Shown piece by piece: positions 8,841-16,138 of a stretch of DNA of 64,000 nucleotides. The stretch covers positions 21,519 through 85,518 of the forward strand of contig JAJDUF010000006.1 in assembly GCA_022826725.1 (NCBI GenBank), in the 5' to 3' direction. This stretch comes from Chloroflexota bacterium (GTDB lineage: Bacteria > Chloroflexota > UBA11872 > UBA12225 > JAJDUF01). Numbering within the stretch: position 1 is the first letter of the stretch; every line of letters begins with the position of its first letter. The translations under genes were made by a program, and so were the position numbers. The notes beneath the pieces were generated by a model, which saw only the letters and a program-made list of their open reading frames with translations, made no database searches and was not told the DNA's origin.

Positions 8841-9590
8841 CTAGTACGTTGCCCGCCCTCCGCTGACGTCGAAGACCGCGCCCGTGCTGAACGAGCACTC
8901 CTCCGAGGCAACCCACGCCACCAACGCCGCGATCTCCTCGACCTGGCCAGTGCGCTTCATCGGAATGCGGCTAATCATGTACTCCACCATCGCCTCATCC
9001 GTCTGATCCAATATCGCGGTCCGCACGACGGCCGGCGTGATGCAATTGACGCGCACCTCCGTCTCGGCCAACTCCTTGCCCAGCGCCTTGGTCAGACCGA
9101 TCACCCCCGCCTTGGTGGTCGAGTACGGCACCACCCGCGGATTGCCCTCCTTGCCGGCAATCGAGGCGATATTCACGATCCGACCATACTCCTGCGCCAG
9201 CATGTGCGGAATGACGTACCGGCAGCAGACAAATACACCGCGCAGGTTGGTCCGGTAGACGCGGTCGAGGTCGTCGCAGGAAAGCTCCCACAGCGGCGCG
9301 GTCGGCCCCACGATACCCGCGTTATTCACCAGCACGTCAATCCGGCCCCAGGTCGCCATCAACTCTTCCACAGCCGCCGCGACTCCCTCCTCGTCGCCCA
9401 CGTCGGCCACCGCCAGCCGCGCCGTAATCCCCTCGGCTTCTAGCGTCTCGACGGCACGCCGACCGCCGGCCTCGTCAACGTCCACCACAAACACCTTGGC
9501 GCCCTCGCTCCCCAAGCGCCGGGCAATCCCAAAGCCAATCCCGGTCGCCGCTCCGGTCACCAGCGCCACCCGGCCGGTAAATCGCTGCAT
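8841..9590 (-). CDS. SDR family NAD(P)-dependent oxidoreductase
   Basis: Classical short-chain dehydrogenase/reductase, 249 aa. Cofactor motif TGAATGIG (residues 13-20 region), NNAG at 89-92, catalytic Asn115, Ser143, Tyr156 and Lys160 (YSTTK). Asp39 after the second strand (VVDVDEA) favours NAD over NADP. FabG-like overall. The nearby CoA-transferase and thiolase make a hydroxyacyl or hydroxyacid substrate possible, but sugar or polyol dehydrogenases look the same. It is transcribed away from the CoA-transferase. Confidence 0.87.
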   Translation of the reverse strand: MQRFTGRVALVTGAATGIGFGIARRLGSEGAKVFVVDVDEAGGRRAVETLEAEGITARLAVADVGDEEGVAAAVEELMATWGRIDVLVNNAGIVGPTAPLWELSCDDLDRVYRTNLRGVFVCCRYVIPHMLAQEYGRIVNIASIAGKEGNPRVVPYSTTKAGVIGLTKALGKELAETEVRVNCITPAVVRTAILDQTDEAMVEYMISRIPMKRTGQVEEIAALVAWVASEECSFSTGAVFDVSGGRATY

Positions 9591-9743
9591 ACCTCACTCC
9601 TATCGTCAGTCTGCTCCCGATAGTATATGGGCAGAAGGCAGGCGTACCCACGCCTGCCCCACTCTGTGCCCTCTGTGTGCTCTGTGGCTAACATTCGTGC
9701 TACAACATCGGCGCCGGAGAGCGACCACTACCGGCACGTAAGC

Positions 9744-11312
9744 ATGAGAAACAAGCCAGTTGCAGGCAAGGTCACGCCGCTTGACGAGGCCATCGCATTG
9801 GTGGAAGACGGCGCTACCGTCGCCATCGGTGGGTTCGTCGGCATCGGCCACCCCGAAGCGTTGACCGCGGGATTGGAAGCACGCTTCCTCCGCACCGACC
9901 GGCCGCGCGGCCTCACCCTCATCTATGGGGCCGGTCAGGGCGACCGGGAACGGCGCGGCCTCAACCATCTGGGTCACGAGGGTCTACTATGCCGCGTGAT
10001 CGGCGGCCACTGGGGACTCGCCCCGCGCATCTGTGAGTTGGCCTTGGCCGGCAAGATCGAAGGCTACAACTTCCCGCAAGGAGTCATCATCCACCTCTTC
10101 CGCGACATCGCCGCCGGCAAACCCGGTACCATCACCCAGGTCGGTCTCCGCACCTTTGCCGACCCGCGCCTGGAAGGCGGGCGCATCAACCCACAGGCGA
10201 CCCCTACCGACTTGGTGCAGGTGGTTCACCTGAACGGTGCCGAGTACCTCTTCTACCCCCGCCTGGAGCTGGACGTCGGCCTCATCCGCGGCACGACCGC
10301 CGATCCCGACGGCAACATTAGCATGGAGCGAGAAGCGGTCTACGGCGAGATGTTGAGCATCGCCCAAGCCGTACACAACTGCGGCGGCCGCGTGATCGCC
10401 CAAGTGGAGCGAGTGAGCGCCGAGCGTCTGCCAATGCGGGCCATCAAAGTGCCCGGCATCCTCGTGGATACGGTCGTCGTCGCGGACGCGGACGCGCATT
10501 GGCAGACGTTCGCCGAGCGGTTCAACCCCGCCTACGTGGCCGATACCAGCGCCGACCTGCCGGAGCTACCCCGGCACCCCCTGGATGCCCGCAAGGTGAT
10601 CGCCCGCCGGGCGGCGCTGGAGCTACGTCCCGGTGACATCGTCAACCTGGGGATCGGCCTCCCGGAGGCCGTCGCACCGGTCGCTGCCGAAGAAGGGATC
10701 ATGGACGATCTCGTCCTGACCGTCGAAACCGGGGCCATTGGCGGCGTTCCCGCCGGCGGCCTATCGTTCGGCGCCTCCTACATGCCCACCGCCTTGATAG
10801 ACGCGCCGTATATGTTCGACTTCTACGACGGCGGCGGCCTCGACATCGCTTGCCTGGGGGCGGCCCAGATTGACGCGCAGGGCAACGTCAACGTCAGCCG
10901 TTTCGGTCGCGTGATGCCCGGCGCCGGTGGTTTCGTCAACATCAGCCAGAACGCCAAGCGGGTCGTCTTCTGCGGCACCTTCACGGCCGGCGGCCTCGCG
11001 GTCACGATTGACGACGGTGCCCTACGTATCCGGCAGGAGGGCCGGCAGCAGAAGCTCGTCCGGCAGGTCGAGCAAGTGACCTTCAACGGCGCCTTTGCCC
11101 AGGCCGCCGGCCGGCCGGTCCTGTACGTCACGGAGCGGGCCGTGTTCACCCTCACCCCCGCAGGCCTGACCCTGACCGAGCTGGCCCCCGGCGTGGACCT
11201 GGAGCGCGATGTCCTCGCGCACATGGCCTTCCGACCGCGTATCGAAGCCTCCCTCCGGCCAATGGACCCCCGCCTCTTTCGCCCCGAGCCAATGCGCCTC
11301 GCTGCGGTATAG
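9744..11312 (+). CDS. Acyl-CoA:acid CoA-transferase (3-oxoacid / propionate CoA-transferase family)
   Basis: 522 aa from ATG 9744, a fused alpha-beta class I CoA-transferase. The N-terminal half has [25 protein letters not shown] (glycine-rich CoA-binding entry, in pieces) and the C-terminal half begins [16 protein letters not shown]. The catalytic Glu lies in [15 protein letters not shown]. It moves CoA between acyl-CoA and short-chain acids; with the thiolase 300 bp downstream it could run acetoacetate or propionate use. An upstream in-frame extension exists but has no homology. Confidence 0.88.
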   Translation: MRNKPVAGKVTPLDEAIALVEDGATVAIGGFVGIGHPEALTAGLEARFLRTDRPRGLTLIYGAGQGDRERRGLNHLGHEGLLCRVIGGHWGLAPRICELALAGKIEGYNFPQGVIIHLFRDIAAGKPGTITQVGLRTFADPRLEGGRINPQATPTDLVQVVHLNGAEYLFYPRLELDVGLIRGTTADPDGNISMEREAVYGEMLSIAQAVHNCGGRVIAQVERVSAERLPMRAIKVPGILVDTVVVADADAHWQTFAERFNPAYVADTSADLPELPRHPLDARKVIARRAALELRPGDIVNLGIGLPEAVAPVAAEEGIMDDLVLTVETGAIGGVPAGGLSFGASYMPTALIDAPYMFDFYDGGGLDIACLGAAQIDAQGNVNVSRFGRVMPGAGGFVNISQNAKRVVFCGTFTAGGLAVTIDDGALRIRQEGRQQKLVRQVEQVTFNGAFAQAAGRPVLYVTERAVFTLTPAGLTLTELAPGVDLERDVLAHMAFRPRIEASLRPMDPRLFRPEPMRLAAV

Positions 11313-11331
11313 CTGCGGTATAGTGAGGAGC

Positions 11332-11538
11332 ATGAAACTTCTGCCCTCTCTTCTGTCGCTCCTGGAGGTTGCCCAGCGTGACGGTGCGGTCCGGATTCGC
11401 CGTCGGGACGGTCGTTCGTTCGTCTTGCAGCCCGAGCCGGCCGATAGCTCGCCCCTCGATGTCGCCGGCGTTGACCTCGGCGTGACCACCGAGGAGATAG
11501 TCACCATGATCCGCGAGGGCCGGGAGCGTTACGGCTGA
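11332..11538 (+). CDS. Small hypothetical protein, antitoxin-like
   Basis: 68 aa from ATG 11332; GAGGAG lies almost on the start. The sequence MKLLPSLLSLLEVAQRDGAV, RIRRRDGRSFVLQPE, SPLDVAGVDLGVTTEEIV and REGRERYG resembles short Phd/AbrB-type DNA-binding antitoxins in composition and in the SPLDV...EIV..IREGRER tail. No toxin gene follows. It is 19 bp after the CoA-transferase, so it may simply be the last gene of that transcript. Confidence 0.55.
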   Translation: MKLLPSLLSLLEVAQRDGAVRIRRRDGRSFVLQPEPADSSPLDVAGVDLGVTTEEIVTMIREGRERYG

Positions 11539-11562
11539 AGTAGGAATGCACCTCGCGGCACG

Positions 11563-11603
11563 CCCCCTCTCCACCATGTGGAGAGGGGGCCAGGGGGCGA
11601 GGC
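11563..11603. repeat. Intergenic hairpin repeat, type B
   Basis: CCCCCTCTCCACCATGTGG plus AGAGGGGG, the best-conserved form of the type B hairpin, lying between the small ORF and the thiolase start. Confidence 0.85.
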
Positions 11604-11630
11604 CCGCCAAATCATAGGGAGACAAGAACA

Positions 11631-12827
11631 GTGAGCACCACGGACCCGGTCATCCTGTCGGCAGTGCGGACGCCGTTCGGCCGCTTTGGCGGCGTGTTCC
11701 GCGACCTGTCCGCCGTCGAGTTGGGCACCGTCACCGCACGTGCGGCCCTCGAACGCGCCCGGATTGCGCCGGACGCCGTTGATACGGCGATGTTCGGCCA
11801 AATCTACCAGGGCGGGACCGGCATGAACCCGGCGCGTCAGGTGGCGATGGGCGTCGGCGTGCCCAATCGTGTCCCGGCCATGACCATCAATCAAGTCTGC
11901 GCCTCCGGCTTGCAGGCCGTCGCGCTGGCCGCCCAGTCCATCCGGCTCGGCGAGGTGGAGGTCGCCTTGGCTGGCGGCATGGAGAGCATGAGCCAGGTGC
12001 CCTATGTGCTGCCCGATGCCCGTTGGGGCGCACGGCTGGGCCACGCCCGGCAGCTCGACGCCCTGCTCCACGATGGCCTCTGGGACGCCTTCCACGACTG
12101 CCACATGGCCACCACCGCCGAGGGCCTCGCCGCCGAGTTCGGCATCACCCGCGCGGCGCAGGACGAATTCGCGCTGCAGAGCCAGCGCCGCTACGCCGCG
12201 GCCCTCGCCGCCTGCCACTTTGCCGATGAGATCGTCCCGGTCGAAGTACCTCAACGCCGCGGACCGCCCCGCCGCGTAACGGCCGACGAGCACCCCCGAC
12301 CGGACACGACGCTAGAGGCGCTCGCCAAGCTGCGGCCCGTCTTCGATGGCGGCTCCACTATCACCGCCGGCAACGCCGCCGGCATCAATGACGGTGCCAC
12401 CGCCCTGATCGTCGCGTCACCCGCGTGGGCCGCCCGGCATGACCACACGCCCCTGGCCACCATCAGATCGGTGGCGGTCGTCGGCGTCGAGCCGCTGCGT
12501 ATGGGTATCGGGCCGGTGCCGGCTATCCGCGCCGTGTTGGACCGGACGGGCTTGACCCTGGCGGACATTGACCTGCTGGAGGTGAATGAAGCCTTCGCAG
12601 CCCAAGTGCTCACCGTCGAGGCGGAGCTGGGCTGGGATCGCGCCAAGGTCAACGTCAACGGCGGCGCAATTGCCATCGGCCACCCATTGGGAGCGAGCGG
12701 CGCGCGCGTGTTGGCAACGCTGATCTTCGAGCTAACCCGCCGTGATGCCGCACGTGGCATCGCCGCCCTGTGCGTCGGTGGCGGTATGGGCATCGCCGCG
12801 CTGGTAGAGCGACCCGCCGCGCCCTAG
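11631..12827 (+). CDS. Acetyl-CoA C-acyltransferase (thiolase)
   Basis: 398 aa, GTG start at 11631 after AGGGAGA. Thiolase family: nucleophile Cys90 in NQVCASGLQA, the catalytic His in GGAIAIGHPLGASGAR, and the second Cys in LCVGGGMG. The length and motifs fit biosynthetic-type acetoacetyl-CoA thiolase or a beta-oxidation thiolase. Together with the upstream CoA-transferase it suggests interconversion of acetoacetyl-CoA and acetyl-CoA. Confidence 0.92.
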   Translation: MSTTDPVILSAVRTPFGRFGGVFRDLSAVELGTVTARAALERARIAPDAVDTAMFGQIYQGGTGMNPARQVAMGVGVPNRVPAMTINQVCASGLQAVALAAQSIRLGEVEVALAGGMESMSQVPYVLPDARWGARLGHARQLDALLHDGLWDAFHDCHMATTAEGLAAEFGITRAAQDEFALQSQRRYAAALAACHFADEIVPVEVPQRRGPPRRVTADEHPRPDTTLEALAKLRPVFDGGSTITAGNAAGINDGATALIVASPAWAARHDHTPLATIRSVAVVGVEPLRMGIGPVPAIRAVLDRTGLTLADIDLLEVNEAFAAQVLTVEAELGWDRAKVNVNGGAIAIGHPLGASGARVLATLIFELTRRDAARGIAALCVGGGMGIAALVERPAAP

Positions 12828-12875
12828 CACCGCCGTACCGATAGCCCGCTTAGTAAGCTGCACCGACTCGCGAGC

Positions 12876-13928
12876 CTACCCTGCGTCTTCTTGGCTCGGT
12901 CGGTTGCTCATCACGAGCACCTGCGTCGTTGAGTTTGGCGTGGCACTGGTCGGCTTCACCAGAGTCTGCTCCCGCACCGCCGTATGGACGTAGATAGGTA
13001 CCTGCGCGCGTAAGGCGAGCGCGATGGCGTCGCTTGGACGCGCGTCAATCTCCTCCGTCTGACCGTCGCGAGCGACGACAACCGCCGCGAAGAACGTCTC
13101 TTGCTCCCACTTGGTGACGCGCACCTCCTGAATCGCAGCGCCGAAAGCCGTCGCCAGGCTCACCATGAGATCGTGGCTCATCGGTCGCGGTATTGGCAAT
13201 TCTTGGAGCTTGAAGATGATCGCCTCGGCCTCGGCCCGCCCAATAGTGATGGGCAGCATGTGGTCGCTCACCGGCTCCTTGAGCACCACCGCCCAGGACC
13301 TGATGTTCTTGTCGTCAATGTCAGCGTGCTGGGTATCCGCCTCCTCGAGCACCGCCGCTCGGGAGGTGTCGTCAATCTCAAAGCGAACGCTGTCCACGAC
13401 CATCTCGTCATACGTCATCGCCAACCTCCTCGACCGCCTGCGTCCGCTGGGAGCATAGGGTGGCCGGTCGAACTCGGCGTAGCCCTCGCTCGTCAGCTGC
13501 GCCAGCTCGCGCCGCAGCCGGCCACGCGCATGGTGGAGCCGTCCGCGGACGGTGCTCGCCGGTACCGCGAGCAGCGTGGCGATTTCGTCATACGTCAGCC
13601 CCTCCACGTAGTGCGCCACGATGGCCCGGTGTTGCTCCCGTGGGAGGGCCGAGATCGCCCGCCCGATGGCCCGCGCCAGATCGTCGGCTTCCCAGGCTGC
13701 CTCGGCGGACGCGCCATCGCCAGCCAGATGTCGCTCGACGGCCACTGGCCTCTCCGCTAGGAGCGTCTCCTGCGCCAGGTCTTCCGCCTCCGTCCAATTC
13801 CCAATAGCCCGCGCCAAGAGCTTGTGTACGAGCGGCCAATGCCGGTCAATCAAGGCCGCGACCGCGGCGGCCTGGCCCGCGCACGCCGCGCGTACAAGCT
13901 GGCCATCAGTCGCATCGGCGGCAGCCAT
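12876..13928 (-). CDS. Truncated ECF sigma factor fused in frame to a bifunctional-nuclease (DUF151) domain
   Basis: 350 aa. Residues 1-~55 look like sigma region 2.1-2.2 (IDRHWPLVHKLLARAIGNWT, EDLAQET). The ~35 residues that should carry regions 2.3/2.4 are missing: EDLAQETLL runs straight into AERPVAVERH. Region 4 follows (ALPREQHRAIVAHYVEGLTY, DEIATLLAVPASTVRGRLHH). From ~172 a DUF151 domain starts: SWAVVLKEP, LPITIGRAEAEAI, IPRPMSHDLM, EIDARPSDAIALALRAQVPI. An internal ATG at 13418 is preceded by GAGGAGG, so a separate 180-aa DUF151 protein (12876..13418) is probably made too. A second sigma/DUF151 pair lies at 23.8-25.2 kb. Confidence 0.8.
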   Translation of the reverse strand: MAAADATDGQLVRAACAGQAAAVAALIDRHWPLVHKLLARAIGNWTEAEDLAQETLLAERPVAVERHLAGDGASAEAAWEADDLARAIGRAISALPREQHRAIVAHYVEGLTYDEIATLLAVPASTVRGRLHHARGRLRRELAQLTSEGYAEFDRPPYAPSGRRRSRRLAMTYDEMVVDSVRFEIDDTSRAAVLEEADTQHADIDDKNIRSWAVVLKEPVSDHMLPITIGRAEAEAIIFKLQELPIPRPMSHDLMVSLATAFGAAIQEVRVTKWEQETFFAAVVVARDGQTEEIDARPSDAIALALRAQVPIYVHTAVREQTLVKPTSATPNSTTQVLVMSNRPSQEDAG

Positions 13929-14072
13929 CCTCGTCCCTCACCCGTGTAGATGCCGTGCGGGCGCAGATCGTCACAGCCCACCACCGGAACGCCTCCGGCG
14001 CCATGACCCGAAACGGAATCAGCAGACCTCAGGCTGCCATGGGGAATTCGCCGGTGTTCAGGGCGCAGCGCC

Positions 14073-14813
14073 TTACCAGCCGTATGCAAGCCGGCGGGCC
14101 AGACGCTCCGGCAAGCCGGCCCGCAGCATCTTCTGCTGCACGCGGTCTACCGGATAGGGCACCCGCCGCAAGGTGATCGTGGCAGCATCCATATCGAGGA
14201 GCATGTAGGCGGCCTCGGGATGGCCGTCGCGCGGCTGCCCCACCGCGCCGGGGTTGATAATCAGCCGCCGGTCGTCGAGGTACAACGGCTCATCGGGCTG
14301 CGGCACGATGGTCTCGTAGGTCTGCGCGGGTGCCTCCGGCATAGGTTGCCGAAACACGAGCGGTACGTGGGTATGCCCCACCAGGCAATAGCGGCTCGCA
14401 AAGTAATCAAAGTTCAACTGTGCCAGCCGCACGTTGGTCAGATACTCCCAGACCGGGTCCAGGGGACTGCCATGCACCAAGGTAAAGTCCCCGTGCTGCT
14501 CCTCAGTCGGCAGACTGGCGAGGAACGTGCGGTCCGCCATGTTGAGCTGCTGCGCCGTCCACTGCACGGCGGTATCGGCCTCGCTGTTGAACGCCTCGGA
14601 GGAGTCCATCTTCCCGCCGGCCGCCAGGTCGTGATTGCCGGCGATGCAGATAAACTTGCCCTCACGCGCCCGCCGGATACAGACCGCCGGGTCCGGCCCA
14701 TATCCTACGAGGTCACCCAGACACCAGATCGCATCCACGGCCCCCATATCGTGGAGCACCTCATCGAGGGCCTCCAAGTTCCCGTGAATGTCCGAGAGAA
14801 TTGCAATCAGCAT
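14073..14813 (-). CDS. Metallophosphoesterase, YfcE/MJ0936-like
   Basis: 246 aa calcineurin-like phosphoesterase. Metal-binding motifs in order: LSDIHGN near the N-terminus, GDLVGYGP, GNHD (in IAGNHDLAAG), LVHGSP, and GHTHVP. The C-terminal part has NPGAVGQPRDG, typical of the bacterial YfcE-like subgroup. Substrate unknown; these enzymes hydrolyse phosphodiesters or protein phosphates in the cytoplasm. It ends 144 bp from the sigma/DUF151 gene. Confidence 0.88.
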   Translation of the reverse strand: MLIAILSDIHGNLEALDEVLHDMGAVDAIWCLGDLVGYGPDPAVCIRRAREGKFICIAGNHDLAAGGKMDSSEAFNSEADTAVQWTAQQLNMADRTFLASLPTEEQHGDFTLVHGSPLDPVWEYLTNVRLAQLNFDYFASRYCLVGHTHVPLVFRQPMPEAPAQTYETIVPQPDEPLYLDDRRLIINPGAVGQPRDGHPEAAYMLLDMDAATITLRRVPYPVDRVQQKMLRAGLPERLARRLAYGW

Positions 14814-14829
14814 TGGTTGTCAAAAGTAG

Positions 14830-14838
14830 ATTATATCA
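14830..14838 (-). promoter_or_regulatory. Extended -10 promoter for the phosphoesterase gene
   Basis: On the minus strand TGATATAAT gives a TGnTATAAT extended -10. It would start transcription only about 10 bases before the ATG at 14813. No clear -35 is seen. Confidence 0.4.
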
Positions 14839-15024
14839 CAGCCCTCTCGCCCTACCCGGCACCCAAACGGAAACTGGCCACCAGCCGCGGTAGCGCATGT
14901 CGCCCCCTCCTGCAAGAGGCTGGCTGTGACCGGAAACCATATTTATTCACTGAATCATTATGCGTTCTGGCACCCACGGTATTCGGTAAGCGTGAACGGT
15001 GTCGTGATGTAGATACCTGCTCCT

Positions 15025-15054
15025 TTGCTACGAACGCTGAGAGCCTGATATATT
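15025..15054 (+). promoter_or_regulatory. Sigma-70-type promoter for the SodC gene
   Basis: TTGCTA (15025-15030), an 18-bp spacer, and TATATT (15049-15054), about 30 bases before the ATG at 15086, which has AAGGAG at 15073-15078. Confidence 0.45.
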
Positions 15055-15085
15055 TGGGCGTTCAGCCTTCACAAGGAGAAATGCC

Positions 15086-15865
15086 ATGAATTACCGTCTG
15101 CCCTGGATTGCCGCTCTTGTCCTCTTCGGTGCGATGCTCGTAGCCTCGCCGGCGCTGGCGAGCCAGCAGGCGCCGGCCGACTGCGCCTTCATCTTGGGCT
15201 TCAAGACCCTCCAAGGCCTAATTGATGAAGCGGAGGGGCCGGCCACAGTCGGCGAGTGCCTGGAGAATCAGCGGTTCGACGCCTACGGCAATGCCGAGCA
15301 GCGCACTGCCGGCGGGCTGATGGTCTGGCGCAAGGCCGACAATTGGACGGCGTTTTCCGACGGCTACCGCACCTGGGTCAATCGAGGGGAAGACGGCCTG
15401 CAAGTACAGATCAATGGCGCCACGGCAATGCTGGCCGGACCGGACGGCGCCTCCCTTGGTATGGTCACGCTGACCCAAGGCCCGCACGGTGTCCTAATCG
15501 CAGCAGGCTTGAGGGGATTGTCACCTGGTGGACACGGCTTCCACATCCACGAATTCGGCTCCTGCTCTCCGAGCTTCGCAGCCGCCGGTGGACACTTCAA
15601 CCCTGAAGGTACTGGCCACGGCTTCCTACATGAAGGCGGGGTCCACGCCGGAGATACACCCAACATCTACGCCGCGGCCGACGGAACGGCCCGCGCCGAT
15701 ATATTCACCGCTGCCGTGACGCTGGCGTTGGACGCTGACCATTCGCTCTTCGATGCGGACGGCTCCGCCATCATCGTCCACGAGAAGCCCGACTCCTACG
15801 GTGCGGACCCTGGCGCCGGTGGCCGCGTCGCCTGCGGCGTAATCCAACGCAACGCCATCGGGTAG
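15086..15865 (+). CDS. sodC: Secreted Cu/Zn superoxide dismutase with extra N-terminal domain
   Basis: 259 aa with a signal peptide cleaved after ALA at residue 25. Residues ~30-110 form an extra domain with RTAGGLMVWRKADNWTAFSD, a module seen in secreted Chloroflexota proteins. The SOD domain begins ~111. All metal ligands are present by position: His153 and His155 (HGFHIHE), bridging His170 (GGHFNP), His178, His187, Asp190 (HAGD) and His232 (IIVHE). Cys160 and Cys250 are placed for the conserved disulfide and Arg247 for the active-site Arg. It removes superoxide outside the membrane. Confidence 0.9.
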   Translation: MNYRLPWIAALVLFGAMLVASPALASQQAPADCAFILGFKTLQGLIDEAEGPATVGECLENQRFDAYGNAEQRTAGGLMVWRKADNWTAFSDGYRTWVNRGEDGLQVQINGATAMLAGPDGASLGMVTLTQGPHGVLIAAGLRGLSPGGHGFHIHEFGSCSPSFAAAGGHFNPEGTGHGFLHEGGVHAGDTPNIYAAADGTARADIFTAAVTLALDADHSLFDADGSAIIVHEKPDSYGADPGAGGRVACGVIQRNAIG

Positions 15866-15937
15866 AAAGTAGCGTCCACCGCCGCTGCGAGGCGACGAGG
15901 CCTCCCGCGCAAGGAGACCCTCGTCCCTCCTCCTCAC

Positions 15938-16136
15938 AGGGAGAGGTACCGGTTAAGCCGTAGGGGCGCAACATGTTGCGCCCGTCCCCCCGCCCCCGCA
16001 CAACGGGAGGTATTGCGTGTCGGGGCGCGATTCATCGCACCCAGGCGCCATCCCGGCGGCAGCAGCTATCCTGATGCAGACAAAAAACCTATCCCACTCC
16101 CCTCTCCCCCTGGGAGAGGGCCGGGGTGAGGGCTGC
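15938..16136. repeat. Composite intergenic repeat (E, D, D-variant, E, B)
   Basis: From left: a type E leader (GAGAGGTACCGGTTAAGCCG), the perfect 20-bp type D palindrome GGGCGCAACATGTTGCGCCC at 15964-15983, a variant palindrome GGGGCGCGATTCATCGCACC, the GATGCAGACAAAAAACCTA module, and a type B hairpin (CCCTCTCCCCCTGGGAGAGG). The order resembles the copy at 36.1-36.3 kb. Confidence 0.85.
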
Positions 16137-16138
16137 CC

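Noticed and set aside
13500..13840. Frameshift as explanation for the missing sigma region 2.3/2.4
   Set aside because: Neither other frame on that strand encodes sigma-like residues across the gap; the deletion is in frame.
15938..16136. Composite repeats as an insertion sequence
   Set aside because: No transposase frame, terminal repeats or target duplications seen; too short.
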